Shown here piece by piece: positions 43,171 to 52,874 of a DNA stretch of 64,000 bases (position 1 is the stretch's first letter; the number at the start of each line of letters is the position of its first letter). The stretch is from Pseudosulfitobacter sp. DSM 107133. Its GTDB lineage: Bacteria; Pseudomonadota; Alphaproteobacteria; Rhodobacterales; Rhodobacteraceae. The stretch covers positions 62,001 through 126,000 of the forward strand of contig NZ_CP085157.1 of the NCBI RefSeq assembly GCF_022788695.1, in the 5' to 3' direction. Under the pieces are notes generated by a model. That model saw only the letters and a program-made list of their open reading frames with translations. It was not told the DNA's origin and ran no database searches. The translations under genes were made by a program, and so were the position numbers.

Positions 43171-43946
43171 CCACGAATGGGGGGATCGTCACATCGCCGC
43201 TTGCTGTGCGCAGTGCAACTTTGAAATTTGGCGGTGTGACGGCGCTCGACGATGTGAGCATTACCGTGAACGACGATGAATTGCTTGCGATCATCGGTCC
43301 GAACGGTGCCGGAAAAACATCACTTCTGAACGTTACTGCGGGTTTCTATCGTCCGCAGAAGGGCCGTGTCGAGTTGTCCGGGCAGGACGTTACCGGCCTG
43401 CGTGTAGACCAGATCGCCCGGCGCGGACTGGCGCGTACGTTTCAGGGCACCCATCTCTTTGCCGGGCAGACCGTGGTGGAAAACATCATGATCGGTCGTC
43501 ACATGCTGATGAAATCGAATGTGATCCAGGCCTTTTTCCAGTTTGGGCTCGTGATGCGGGAGGAATCAGAGCATCGCGAAGCCGCCGAAGAGATTATTGA
43601 CTTTCTGGAGATCGAAGCAATCCGCAACCGGCCAGTGGGCACATTGGGCTACGGGCTGCGCAAACGTGTCGATCTGGGCCGCGCATTGGCGCAGGAACCA
43701 TCCATCCTGCTGATGGATGAACCGATGGCTGGCATGAACTCGGAAGAGAAAGAAGACCTCGCGCGCTTCATTCTCGATGTGCGCGAGGCGCGCAAGATTC
43801 CAGTGGTTCTGGTCGAGCACGACATGGGCGTTGTTATGGACCTTGCTGACCGGATCGTGGTGCTGGACTTCGGGCGGGTCATCGCCGAAGGCACGCCCGA
43901 AGAAATCCAGAAGAACCCGGCTGTGATCAAGGCATATCTGGGTTAG
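43167..43946 (+). CDS. Branched-chain-type ABC transporter ATP-binding protein (LivG-like)
   Basis: 259 aa ATPase. Walker A GPNGAGKT near residue 50, signature LGYGLRKRVDLGRAL (not the common LSYGQQR), Walker B ILLMDEP, and H-loop VEHDMGVVM. LivG-like insert around residues 110-135. It energises uptake with LivF and the LivH/LivM permeases encoded downstream. An organic acid, not an amino acid, is the likely cargo given the island. Confidence 0.93.
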   Translation: MTTNGGIVTSPLAVRSATLKFGGVTALDDVSITVNDDELLAIIGPNGAGKTSLLNVTAGFYRPQKGRVELSGQDVTGLRVDQIARRGLARTFQGTHLFAGQTVVENIMIGRHMLMKSNVIQAFFQFGLVMREESEHREAAEEIIDFLEIEAIRNRPVGTLGYGLRKRVDLGRALAQEPSILLMDEPMAGMNSEEKEDLARFILDVREARKIPVVLVEHDMGVVMDLADRIVVLDFGRVIAEGTPEEIQKNPAVIKAYLG

Positions 43947-43950
43947 CGGG

Positions 43951-45948
43951 ATGACAAAACAACGAACAGCAATGGTCTTTTCAGACCCGGCAGTGACACA
44001 CAGCGAAACCCTGCCGCAGGTTTTGCTCGCGCGTGCAACGTCCATGCCGAACAACCTCGCCGAACGCCACAAGCGCCTGGGCATCTGGCGGGAATTCACC
44101 TGGGCCGATGTGATTGACAGAGTTCGTGCCCTGGCTCTCGGGTTGGAGAACCTGGGCCTGTCGGCGGGCGAATCCGTCATGTTGATCGGGGAAAACGAAC
44201 CCGAACATTTCTGGGCTGAATACGCCGTTCAGTCATTGGGCGGCAAAGTCCTGTCCGTCTATCCGGATCAGAACGCCGAAGAGATCCTGTATCTGGCCGA
44301 AGACTCGCAAACGCGGATTTTTCTGGCGCAGGATCAGGAGCAGGTCGATAAATGCATCGAGATCGCGGGCAAGTACTCGGGTGCCTTGGCGATCGTTTAC
44401 TGGGATGATTCTGGTCTTTGGAGCTATGATCATCCCCTTTTGCATTCATTTGAAAGCCTTAGCGCGGCAGGACGTCAGATTCACGCCAAGGAGCCTGCCA
44501 GATTTGAAGAACACGTCAAACGCGGACGGGCGGACGATACCGCCTTGCTGTCCTATACCTCCGGGACCACGGGAAAACCGAAGGGCGTTGTCATCAGCTA
44601 TCGTTACCTGTTCGACAACTGCTCACGTGTGATGGGGGCAATCGAAATCGCGCCAGGCACCGAATACTTGACGTACATTTCGCCTGCCTGGGTCACGGAA
44701 CAGATTTTCGGCCTGTCGATCGGTTTGATCGCGCCCATGGTCGTCAATTTTCCCGAAGGCCCCGAAGATGTGCTGACCAACATCCGCGAACTGGCGGTTG
44801 ACGCGCTGGTGTTCAGTCCGCGCCAGTGGGAAAACCTTGCGTCGATCGTGCAGGCCCGGATGTTGGGCGCGGGCAAGTTCCGCAACTTGATGTACAATTG
44901 GGGTATGAAAGTCGGCCGTGACGTTTATGTCGAACGCTTGGAAGGGCGCAGTCCCAGCCTCGCCTCGCGCCTGCGACTTCCCTTTGCCGAGGCGCTGGTG
45001 CTGCATCACCTGCGCGACAATTTGGGCCTTGGCAAGGCAAAAAATGCGATGAGCGGCGGTGCTCTGATGGCCCCCGAAGTCTTTCGCATGTTCCACGCCA
45101 TGGGGGTCAAGCTGCGCAACGTCTATGGCGCGACCGAAATCGGCCTTCTGACCGCGCATGTCAGCGAAAGTTATCAGCTGGAAACAAGCGGCAGCTGGAT
45201 GCAAAGCAATACCGCTTATGGCGATCCGTTGGAATACCGCATAACGCCGCAAAGTGAGTTGCAGGTCCGCGGCGGCTCGGGCTTTGGCGGATATTATGGC
45301 AAACCGGACGAGACCGCCGAGGTGCTGACCGAAGACGGTTGGTATGCCACCGGCGATGCGGTTTCGATGACCGATGACGGAGAGCTGGTATTCTACGACC
45401 GCGTCAAGGACATGCGCCGCCTAGCGAACGGCCACAGTTATCCGCCGCAGTTTATCGAAACACGGCTGCGCTACAGCCCCTACATCAAGGATCTTATGAC
45501 GCTGGGCGACGAAACCCGGGATTTTGTCGGAGCGCTGATCAATATCGACATGGAGGTCCTCAGCCGCTGGGCCGAAGAGAACAATATCAGCTTCTCGACC
45601 TATACCGACCTGTCGCAAAAAGCCGAGGTTCTGGACCTTATCAAAGGCGAGGTTTCGCGCATCAACGCCTTGCTGCCCGAAGGTTCTCGGGTCGTGCGGT
45701 TCGCGAATTTCCCCAAGGAACTGGACCCGGACGAAGGCGAGCTGACCCGCAGCCGGAAACTCCGGCGCGCATTCCTGGAAGATCGGTATGCCACGCTCGT
45801 CGAGGCTATTTACAGCGGTGCCGACAAGATCGACCTTGAGATTGCCGTTACTTATCAGGATGGCCGCCAGGGCGTGCTCAGGGCCGAGGTGCGTGTATCG
45901 GATGTCGAGAGCGGATCGAAGGCTGCCGGGCGGCGGTCGCAAATTTAA
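43951..45948 (+). CDS. Long-chain acyl-CoA synthetase-like AMP-forming ligase inside the liv operon
   Basis: 665 aa. YTSGTTGKPKGVVISYR near residue 205, NVYGATEIGLLTA, YATGDAVSMTDDGELVFYDRVKDM. The family (FadD15/ACSL-like with a long form) activates long or bulky acids; related ligases are common inside Liv operons of lipid- or steroid-degrading bacteria. Lying between livG and livH, it probably activates the imported acid at the membrane face (vectorial acylation), which is inference. 4-bp gap after livG. Confidence 0.9.
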   Translation: MTKQRTAMVFSDPAVTHSETLPQVLLARATSMPNNLAERHKRLGIWREFTWADVIDRVRALALGLENLGLSAGESVMLIGENEPEHFWAEYAVQSLGGKVLSVYPDQNAEEILYLAEDSQTRIFLAQDQEQVDKCIEIAGKYSGALAIVYWDDSGLWSYDHPLLHSFESLSAAGRQIHAKEPARFEEHVKRGRADDTALLSYTSGTTGKPKGVVISYRYLFDNCSRVMGAIEIAPGTEYLTYISPAWVTEQIFGLSIGLIAPMVVNFPEGPEDVLTNIRELAVDALVFSPRQWENLASIVQARMLGAGKFRNLMYNWGMKVGRDVYVERLEGRSPSLASRLRLPFAEALVLHHLRDNLGLGKAKNAMSGGALMAPEVFRMFHAMGVKLRNVYGATEIGLLTAHVSESYQLETSGSWMQSNTAYGDPLEYRITPQSELQVRGGSGFGGYYGKPDETAEVLTEDGWYATGDAVSMTDDGELVFYDRVKDMRRLANGHSYPPQFIETRLRYSPYIKDLMTLGDETRDFVGALINIDMEVLSRWAEENNISFSTYTDLSQKAEVLDLIKGEVSRINALLPEGSRVVRFANFPKELDPDEGELTRSRKLRRAFLEDRYATLVEAIYSGADKIDLEIAVTYQDGRQGVLRAEVRVSDVESGSKAAGRRSQI

Positions 45949-45963
45949 GGGAGGTCGGCAAAA

Positions 45964-46848
45964 ATGGTCTATTTCATCAATGACATCATCACCGGGGCCT
46001 TGATCGGCCTGCTTTACGCGCTGGTGGCCATGGGGTTCGTCGTGATCTACCGCGCTAGCAAGGTGTTCAATTTCGCGCAGGGCGAACTGGTGATCATCGG
46101 CGGTTTCATCGTCTGGTTCACAACCATGCAGCTCGGCCTGAGCCTGTGGCTGTCGATCCCGCTATCCTTGGTTCTTGCGGGTCTTGTCGGCTATCTGATC
46201 GAACGGATTTTCCTCACCAAGCTGATCGGTGAATCGGTGTTCTCGATGGTGATGGTGACTGTCGGCCTGCTGATCCTGCTGCGTGGCGTCGTCCTGCTGC
46301 TGTTTGGGGCTTCCGTCCGGCCATTCCCGATCATCTTTCCGCTGAAGCCGCTCTTACTCGGCGATATGCTGATTCCGATGAACTTGCTTATCGGGGGGAT
46401 CATCACCATCGTTGCCGCCGTTGGCCTGTCCTGGTTCTTCAACTGGACCCGTTCAGGCCTGCGGATGACGGCAGTGGCCGAAGATCACGTCGTCGCTGCT
46501 TCGATGGGGATTTCGGTGAAAGGCTCTATTGCCTTTGCCTGGATTCTCGGCGCAATCCTGTCCACGATAGGAGCGATGATCTTCCTCAGCGGCAAGTCGC
46601 TGACCTTTCTGGCCTCGGATATCGGTTTTGCGGCACTGCCGGTTGCATTGTTCGCCGGGTTGGAGTCGATCGGCGGACTTGTCCTGGCGGGAATCATCAT
46701 CGGTGTAATCCAGAGCCTGACCACCAACTACCTCGATCCGATCATCGGCGGCTCGCTCGGCAGTGTCGTGCCCTATATCATCATGCTTGCCATTCTGCTG
46801 ATCCGGCCCACGGGTCTGTTCGGCTGGCGCACAATCGAGCGGGTTTAA
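45964..46848 (+). CDS. Branched-chain-type ABC transporter permease (LivH-like)
   Basis: 294 aa integral membrane protein with about eight hydrophobic segments; the start FINDIITGALIGLLYALVAM and the block FNFAQGELVIIGGF are LivH hallmarks. AGLESIGGLVLAGIIIGVIQ near 240 is the conserved cytoplasmic loop region. ATG 45964 follows GGGAGG. Pairs with LivM encoded 3 bp downstream. Confidence 0.93.
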   Translation: MVYFINDIITGALIGLLYALVAMGFVVIYRASKVFNFAQGELVIIGGFIVWFTTMQLGLSLWLSIPLSLVLAGLVGYLIERIFLTKLIGESVFSMVMVTVGLLILLRGVVLLLFGASVRPFPIIFPLKPLLLGDMLIPMNLLIGGIITIVAAVGLSWFFNWTRSGLRMTAVAEDHVVAASMGISVKGSIAFAWILGAILSTIGAMIFLSGKSLTFLASDIGFAALPVALFAGLESIGGLVLAGIIIGVIQSLTTNYLDPIIGGSLGSVVPYIIMLAILLIRPTGLFGWRTIERV

Positions 46849-46851
46849 TTC

Positions 46852-47904
46852 ATGGATCCTTCCGGCATTTTTCCCACAAGCTATCGCGCCGACAGACGTC
46901 TCGTGCGCACGCGCTGGCAGGCGGTTTGCCTGGCGCTGTTCCTCGTGGTTATGCTGGCGATGCCCTATCTTGTGAGCGGGCGTATCATCGCCGTGCTGAA
47001 CATGATGCTGATCAGCGCCGTGATCGCCGTCGGACTCCAGATTTGCACCGGCTATGCGGGCCAGATCAATCTGGGCCAGGCCGCATTCATGGGGGTGGGC
47101 GCCTATACCGCTTCGATACTGGCCTCCAAGACCGGTCTCACGTTCCTGTTGACCATACCGTTGGCCGGGTTCGCGGCTGCGCTGTTCGGCTTTCTCTTCG
47201 GTTTGACGGCGACTCGGATCAAGGGGTTCTATCTGGCGCTGACGACTCTCGCGGCACAGTTCATCTTTCATTTTGCAGTCCTGAACCTGCCATCCTCCTG
47301 GCTAGGTGGCTCAAATGGAGTCACCGTGCCGGCAGCAGAGATATTCGGGCTGCGCTTCGTCACCGAGACCCAGCAATTCTACATGAACCTTGCGGTTGCC
47401 GCGATCATGATCGCAGGCGCGTTCGGGATCATCCGGTCGCGCTTCGGTCGCGCCTTCATCGCGGTCAGGGACGATGACGTGGCCGCAGGCATCATGGGGA
47501 TCAATGTAGCGGCTACCAAGGCGAATGCCTTTCTGATCGGCGCCTTCTATGCTGGCGTCGGCGGGGCACTCTGGGCCTACATGATCCGCTTTGTCGGGGT
47601 CGATCAATTCACCCTGTTCCATTCCATCTTTTTCGTGGCGATGATCATCGTCGGTGGAATGGGGTCGATCGTCGGGGCGCTGGTCGGTGTCTTCGTCATT
47701 CGCACCATCCAGGAAGTTATTGCCACAGTCGGCCCGAATATCGCCGATTCCGTCTCGTTTCTGGGAGGCGATATCGTGTTCGCGGGCATGAACGTCATTC
47801 TTGGTGGCGTGATTGCCTTGTTCATGATCCTTGAACCCAAGGGGGTGATGCACCGCTGGAATATCCTGAAATCGTCTTATCGTATCTGGCCGTTCCCCTA
47901 TTGA
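46852..47904 (+). CDS. Branched-chain-type ABC transporter permease (LivM-like)
   Basis: 350 aa membrane protein with an N-terminal cytoplasmic stretch (~25 aa) and eight or more hydrophobic segments. GYAGQINLGQAAFMGVGAYT and VGGMGSIVGALVGVFVI are LivM motifs. The C-terminus EPKGVMHRW is conserved in the family. Confidence 0.93.
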   Translation: MDPSGIFPTSYRADRRLVRTRWQAVCLALFLVVMLAMPYLVSGRIIAVLNMMLISAVIAVGLQICTGYAGQINLGQAAFMGVGAYTASILASKTGLTFLLTIPLAGFAAALFGFLFGLTATRIKGFYLALTTLAAQFIFHFAVLNLPSSWLGGSNGVTVPAAEIFGLRFVTETQQFYMNLAVAAIMIAGAFGIIRSRFGRAFIAVRDDDVAAGIMGINVAATKANAFLIGAFYAGVGGALWAYMIRFVGVDQFTLFHSIFFVAMIIVGGMGSIVGALVGVFVIRTIQEVIATVGPNIADSVSFLGGDIVFAGMNVILGGVIALFMILEPKGVMHRWNILKSSYRIWPFPY

Positions 47905-47940
47905 TTTCGGGGCGGTCTATAACCTGGGAGGAGAATGAAA

Positions 47941-49179
47941 ATGACATACCTCAGCAAATCGGGCCTTGGGGGGCTGCTGGCCGCCGGAACGCTGGCGCTC
48001 GCCACGGCGCTACCAATGAAGGCACAGGCGGAGACCACATATAACCTTGCGCTTCTGTCGGACTTTTCTGGCCCCTATGCCGACATCATGCCGATCTTGG
48101 CCTCAAGCCGGGAGGTCGTTTTCGACTGGTGGAACGCGACCAGCGGCAAGGAACTCGGCGTCAAGCTGAACTACAAGAACTACGAGACCCGATATGATGC
48201 CGCACAGGTCGCCAGCCTGTGGCCCGGAATCAAGTCGGAGCTGGCGCCGATCGCCGTGGTCGGCCTTGGCGGGCCGGACGTGGCGGCCCTGTCCGAACGC
48301 TTACCCGAAGACAAGATCCCGATGTTCATGGCCACGGCCGCCTATGGCTTTGCCTGGCAGCCCGATTCCTGGATATTTAATCCGCGCCCGACCTATTCGC
48401 ATGAAGCCGCAGGCTTTCTGGCTTGGATGCGCGAACAGCGTGGCGGCGACGAACCCATAAAATTCGCGGTCCTGTCCTCCGAGGCATCCCCTGCCTATGT
48501 CGATATGGGAAAGGGGCTCGAAGTCTATGCCGAAGAGCATCCCGAGGCCGCCGATTTGGTTGAGGTCATCTATACCGACGTGCAGCCGACCGACCTGACC
48601 GCGCAAATGCGTCGCGTCGCGCGGTCGGGGGCCGAAGCGGTGATCATCCAGACCAACACCTCGATCGTGGTCGCCGCGAAACGCGGGTTGCAGGCCAACG
48701 GGGCCGACATCCCGATCATGATGAGCTCGCATAACGGGCTGCCTGCCTCGGGCAAAGCGCTTGGCGGGCTGGCGCAGCTTGAAGGCGACTTTGAGGCCTA
48801 CGGCATGGTGATCGCGGCCGATGAGGACACAGAAGCGCGGCAGTTTTACCAGACCCTAGTTTCGGATTACGGGCTCAAGGCGCCCTGGAATGTCGTGACG
48901 GCCATGGGGATTTCCCAGGCCCTCTATACCGTGGCCGTGATCGAGCACGCGATCGAGGAGAACGGTGCCGAAGGTCTGACGGGCGAGCTGGTGCGCGAGG
49001 CGCTCTTTGCCAAGCCGATCACCTCGGAGGAAACCCATGGCTTCCTTCCGAGTCTCACTTTCACCCCAGAAGCCCCCTTTCCTCTGAAAGGACTCAAGGT
49101 GAACGTGGGCACGGTTAAGGACGGGAAGATCACCATCGCGGCGACCGGCGTCGATGTTCCCGATTTGAGCAAGTGGTGA
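47941..49179 (+). CDS. Periplasmic substrate-binding protein of the Liv-type transporter
   Basis: 412 aa with a Sec signal peptide: basic start, hydrophobic stretch GLLAAGTLALATALP and a likely cleavage after AQA near residue 30. Mature two-lobe type-1 binding fold: NLALLSDFSGPYADIMP, VVGLGGPDVAALS, EAVIIQTNTSIVVAAKR. The ligand cannot be deduced. ATG 47941 is preferred because GGGAGGAG lies 7 bp upstream; 47935 would be too close. A hairpin follows the stop. Confidence 0.9.
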   Translation: MTYLSKSGLGGLLAAGTLALATALPMKAQAETTYNLALLSDFSGPYADIMPILASSREVVFDWWNATSGKELGVKLNYKNYETRYDAAQVASLWPGIKSELAPIAVVGLGGPDVAALSERLPEDKIPMFMATAAYGFAWQPDSWIFNPRPTYSHEAAGFLAWMREQRGGDEPIKFAVLSSEASPAYVDMGKGLEVYAEEHPEAADLVEVIYTDVQPTDLTAQMRRVARSGAEAVIIQTNTSIVVAAKRGLQANGADIPIMMSSHNGLPASGKALGGLAQLEGDFEAYGMVIAADEDTEARQFYQTLVSDYGLKAPWNVVTAMGISQALYTVAVIEHAIEENGAEGLTGELVREALFAKPITSEETHGFLPSLTFTPEAPFPLKGLKVNVGTVKDGKITIAATGVDVPDLSKW

Positions 49180-49187
49180 ACAAAACC

Positions 49188-49211
49188 CGGGCACCGCGAT
49201 CGTGGTGCCCG
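49188..49211 (+). terminator. Hairpin between binding-protein gene and livF
   Basis: CGGGCACC, 8-nt loop, GGTGCCCG, followed by ACCCTTTCTC. Without a long T-tract it looks like a partial terminator or a 3'-end stabiliser. Such elements often raise the level of binding-protein mRNA above that of the ATPase/permease genes. Confidence 0.6.
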
Positions 49212-49240
49212 ACCCTTTCTCTGGATCCGGACCCGAAGTT

Positions 49241-50032
49241 ATGCTCGAACTCAATAACGTGGAAGTGACCTATTCCGACGTCATTCTGGCGCTCAAAGGG
49301 ATCTCAATGACCGTGCGCGAGGGTCAGTGTGTTGCGCTTCTCGGTGGAAACGGGGCAGGGAAAAGCACGACGCTCAAGGCGATTTCCGGAACTCTGAAAT
49401 CCGAAGACGGAACCGTGTCCGCCGGTTCGATCGTCCTGAACGGCACGCCGATTCAGAACATGGAAGCGTCGAATGTGGTAAAGAATGGCCTTATCCATGT
49501 GATGGAGGGCCGACGCGTGCTGCGTCACCTGACATCGGAACAGAACCTGATTGTCGGCGGGCATATGGTGACCAATTCCACCGAACTGAAAAACCGTCTG
49601 GCTCATGTCTACAGTCTGATGCCGCGTCTTGCGGACCTGCGCAACCGCACCTCGGGGTTCATGTCCGGCGGTGAGCAGCAACTGCTTTTGATCGGCCGGG
49701 CCATGATGGCGAGGCCCAAGATCATCGCCATCGACGAGCCGTCGCTGGGTCTGGCGCCGATGATGGTCCGTGACGTCTACGAAGTTCTCAAACAGCTCAA
49801 GCGCGAAGGCACGACCTTCTTTCTTGTTGAACAAAACAGCGCCGCCGCCCTGTCGATCGCCGATTACGCCTATGTGATGGAAAACGGGCGCATCGTCTTG
49901 GATGGCCCCGCCCACAAGCTCGCCGGCAACGAAGACATCAGAGAATTCTATCTTGGTGTCACCGCCTCCGGTGAACGCAAGAGCTATCGCGAAATCAAGC
50001 ATTATCGGCGCCGCAAGAGATGGCTCGGATAG
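49241..50032 (+). CDS. Branched-chain-type ABC transporter ATP-binding protein (LivF-like)
   Basis: 263 aa ATPase. Walker A GGNGAGKS near residue 40, signature MSGGEQQLLLIGRAM, Walker B IIAIDEPSLGLAP, H-loop VEQNSAAAL. The last ~25 residues are strongly basic (SYREIKHYRRRKRW), an unusual extension. ATG 49241 begins the recognisable domain; a GTG at 49202 in the hairpin region is unlikely. Confidence 0.92.
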   Translation: MLELNNVEVTYSDVILALKGISMTVREGQCVALLGGNGAGKSTTLKAISGTLKSEDGTVSAGSIVLNGTPIQNMEASNVVKNGLIHVMEGRRVLRHLTSEQNLIVGGHMVTNSTELKNRLAHVYSLMPRLADLRNRTSGFMSGGEQQLLLIGRAMMARPKIIAIDEPSLGLAPMMVRDVYEVLKQLKREGTTFFLVEQNSAAALSIADYAYVMENGRIVLDGPAHKLAGNEDIREFYLGVTASGERKSYREIKHYRRRKRWLG

Positions 50033-50045
50033 GAGGGGAAATACA

Positions 50046-50834
50046 ATGACTGAATTGCTGGACATCAAGGGTCATACCGCACTTGTAACCGGGGCCGGAC
50101 AAGGCGTGGGTCGTCAGGTCGCGCTTTATCTCGCCGAACATGGCGCGGGTGCCGTTGTGGTCAACGATTTCCACGCCGCGCGGGCCGAAAGCGTCGCGGC
50201 GGAAGTGGAAGCGGCTGGTGCAAAGGCGCTACCGATGGCCTTTGACGTGTCGGATTTCGATGCTGTGGGCGCGGCCTTTTCCGAGGCGCAGCGCGTCTTT
50301 GGTAGCGTGGAAATTCTGGTCAATAATGCTGGTAATGCCGGGCCGACGTCACGGCTCGACGATCTTGTACCGTTCTGGGAATCAAACCCCGCCGAATGGC
50401 GGCGCTGGATGGCCACCAATTTCGATGGCGTGCTGAACTGCACCCGCCACGCCATGCCGATGATGGTCAAGGGTGGCTACGGACGCATCGTGACGGTCAT
50501 TTCCGACGCAGGCCGGGTGGGCGAGCCGCACCTGGCGGTCTATTCCGGTGCCAAGGCCGGGGCGGCGGGCTTCATGCGCGCCATTGCAAAGGCCGGTGGC
50601 CGGTTCGGAGTTACCGCAAACTGCGTCGCCCTAGGCGGCACCAGAACCCCGGCGGTCGCCGATCTGATCCCGGATGCGGAGACCGAAAAGCGGGCGCTTT
50701 CGCAATATGTAGTCCGGCGGCTGGGTGAGCCGGAAGACGCGGCAGGCATGATCCTGTTTCTTTGCTCGGATGCAGCAAGCTGGATCACCGGCCAGACCTA
50801 TCCGGTGAATGGCGGTTATTCATTTGCTTGCTAG
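50046..50834 (+). CDS. SDR-family dehydrogenase (last gene of the transporter operon)
   Basis: 262 aa classical SDR. TGAGQGVGRQVAL, NNAGNAGP, catalytic YSGAK, WITGQTYPVNGG at the end. AGRVGEPHLAVYSGAK recalls the BadH-like protein, so a 3-hydroxyacyl-CoA or ring hydroxyl may be the substrate. 13 bp after livF with GGAGGGGAAATAC as ribosome site. Convergent with the racemase-like gene. Confidence 0.87.
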   Translation: MTELLDIKGHTALVTGAGQGVGRQVALYLAEHGAGAVVVNDFHAARAESVAAEVEAAGAKALPMAFDVSDFDAVGAAFSEAQRVFGSVEILVNNAGNAGPTSRLDDLVPFWESNPAEWRRWMATNFDGVLNCTRHAMPMMVKGGYGRIVTVISDAGRVGEPHLAVYSGAKAGAAGFMRAIAKAGGRFGVTANCVALGGTRTPAVADLIPDAETEKRALSQYVVRRLGEPEDAAGMILFLCSDAASWITGQTYPVNGGYSFAC

Positions 50835-50856
50835 AGCCGAATATGGGCAGTCGCAA

Positions 50857-51960
50857 TCAATTGGGGCCGCCCTCGAACAAGCGTTTATTATCGGCGCCGA
50901 TCTCCGGCGGCAGCCCCGAAATCTCGGTTTCGAAACCGTCGAATTTCAGGGGTTGGACCAGAAAAGTCTCTGTCTTGCCGCCATCGTGCGCGATGGTGCG
51001 CAGCAACCGGCGGGCGCGCACATGCGGATCGTTCATGGCCTCGGCCAGCGAATTGACAGGGCCCCAGGGTACGCCGGCCTTGTCAAAGAGACCGCCCCAG
51101 TCCGCGCGCGTCTTGCCGACAAGAACCGCCGCAATCTCCTCCCGCAACTCGTCCTTGCGCGTGACACGGTCGCGGCTTTTCATCCCGGCGAGGTCCGGTT
51201 TGTCGATCGCCTCGCAGAACGGATGCCAGAACCAGTCCTCATGCGCGATGGACAGCGTCAGCAGTTTGCCGTCCTTGCAGGTGAACACGCCATAGCCCGG
51301 CTCAGAGATGAACTCGCCCAGCGGCGTGCCATTGGCCGCGGGCACAAGGAAGGCCGTGAGCATCGAGACCACCGCATCCGACATCGAGACATCGACGTAA
51401 CGGCCCTGCCCCGTCCGCTGGCTGGATACCACAGCCGAGAGGATCGCGATCGCCGCAAACAGCGCGGCGCCGATATCCGCAAGCGGCAGGCTCGGCACCG
51501 GCCCCGGTTGCCCGGCCTCGGCCTGATCGGCCAGAAGACCACCGACGCCTTCATAGCTGAGGTCATGCCCCGCCCTGTCGCGATAGGGGCCGTCTTGCCC
51601 GTATCCCGAGATCGACACATAGACCAGCCGCGGATTGATCTTGCGCATGTCCTCGAACCCGGCGCCAAGTGCTGCCAGCTTGCCGGGGCGAAAGCCTTCG
51701 ACGATGACATCGGATTTGCTGACCATCTCACGAAACCGCGCGATCCCCTCCGCGGATTTCAGATCGAGCGCCACGCTGCGCTTGCCCCGGTTGAGCGCCC
51801 GAAAAAGCGGCGGAAACTGCCGCGCGGGATCGCCGACGCCGGGCCGTTCGACCATGATCACCTCGGCACCCATATCCGACAGAAGCATCGTCGCGTAGGG
51901 TCCGGGGAATTGTTCCGCGAGGCTGAGGATTTTCAATCCGGCCAGTGGTGCAGTGCTCAT
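50857..51960 (-). CDS. Alpha-methylacyl-CoA racemase-like protein, copy A (CaiB/BaiF family)
   Basis: 367 aa class III CoA-transferase fold. AGHDLSYEGVGGLL carries the His, and PLADIGAALFAAIAIL the Asp, at positions used as the two bases of alpha-methylacyl-CoA racemases; plain CoA-transferases usually lack the GHD-x-x-Y pattern. It would interconvert 2R/2S-methylacyl-CoAs so that ACADs can act. ATG 51960 follows TGGAG by 7 bp; the frame extends farther upstream without support. Divergent from 52073; the gap shows no copy of the operator palindrome. Confidence 0.83.
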   Translation of the reverse strand: MSTAPLAGLKILSLAEQFPGPYATMLLSDMGAEVIMVERPGVGDPARQFPPLFRALNRGKRSVALDLKSAEGIARFREMVSKSDVIVEGFRPGKLAALGAGFEDMRKINPRLVYVSISGYGQDGPYRDRAGHDLSYEGVGGLLADQAEAGQPGPVPSLPLADIGAALFAAIAILSAVVSSQRTGQGRYVDVSMSDAVVSMLTAFLVPAANGTPLGEFISEPGYGVFTCKDGKLLTLSIAHEDWFWHPFCEAIDKPDLAGMKSRDRVTRKDELREEIAAVLVGKTRADWGGLFDKAGVPWGPVNSLAEAMNDPHVRARRLLRTIAHDGGKTETFLVQPLKFDGFETEISGLPPEIGADNKRLFEGGPN

Positions 51961-52072
51961 ATCAGGCTCCAGGTCTTGTTTCTTCCGCGCGCGTATCCAG
52001 CTCAGTGCAACGCAATCCGCGCTAAAAGGCAAGCCCAACTCAGCAAATGTTGTTTTTATTCCGAGGGTTACA

Positions 52073-52861
52073 ATGACTGAAACACCCAGCACCCTTACCG
52101 TCGAACGTGTGGCCAGAACCGAATGGATTGCCTTCCAGCGCACCGAGCAGTTGAACGCCATGTCGATGCAGATGCTGCGCGATATGACAAATGCGCTTGA
52201 AGCCGCGATTGCCGACGACGCCGTTCGCGCCATTGTCCTGACCGGCTCGGGCCGCGCGTTCTGCGCGGGGGCCGATCTCAAGGAAGTGGCCAGCGCAAGT
52301 CACGAACCCGGAGAGCCCGACCTGCTCGACCTGGTCGAGCACACGTTCGGGCTGATACGCCATGGCCCCAAGCCTGTGATCGCCGCCGTCAACGGGCTGG
52401 CCATGGCGGGCGGGCTGGAAATGGTGATGTCCTGCGATCTGGTCTTTGCCGCCGAAAGCGCGCAGATGGGCGATGCCCATTCCAATTTCGGTGTCTTTCC
52501 CGGTGCGGGCGGCGCGGCGATCCTGCCGCGCCGGGTCGGACTGAACCGCGCGAAGTACCTGCTCTTCTCGGGCGAAAATGTCTCGGCGCGGGAGATGATG
52601 GAGTGGGGATTGGTCAACAAGGTGGTTGCGGACGCCCAGCTTCGCGAGACGGTGCAGGCCTTTGCCGACAAGCTGTCCGACAAGAGCCCGGCCGTGCTGC
52701 GCCGCATGAAGTCGGTCGCCAACCGGTCGCTGAACGTAGACGAGCCTGCCGCGCTCGCCGAAGAGATGCTAAATCTGCGCGCTCATATGCGATCCTGGGA
52801 CATGCACGAAGGGCTGGCGGCGTTCAATGAGAAGCGCAAGCCTCGGTTTCGCGGATACTGA
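52073..52861 (+). CDS. Enoyl-CoA hydratase (crotonase fold)
   Basis: 262 aa. RAFCAGADLKEV and GLAMAGGLEMVMSCD with the first catalytic Glu; MGDAHSNFGVFPGAGGA in the second region. First of three genes (hydratase, thiolase, ACAD). The Shine-Dalgarno (CGAGGG) is weak. Confidence 0.88.
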   Translation: MTETPSTLTVERVARTEWIAFQRTEQLNAMSMQMLRDMTNALEAAIADDAVRAIVLTGSGRAFCAGADLKEVASASHEPGEPDLLDLVEHTFGLIRHGPKPVIAAVNGLAMAGGLEMVMSCDLVFAAESAQMGDAHSNFGVFPGAGGAAILPRRVGLNRAKYLLFSGENVSAREMMEWGLVNKVVADAQLRETVQAFADKLSDKSPAVLRRMKSVANRSLNVDEPAALAEEMLNLRAHMRSWDMHEGLAAFNEKRKPRFRGY

Positions 52862-52874
52862 TACAGGAGGACGA

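Noticed and set aside
52037..52053. CAAC...GTTG inverted repeat between the racemase-like and hydratase genes as an eighth operator
   Set aside because: Half-sites differ and the spacing is 9 bp rather than 4; does not fit the seven-copy motif.
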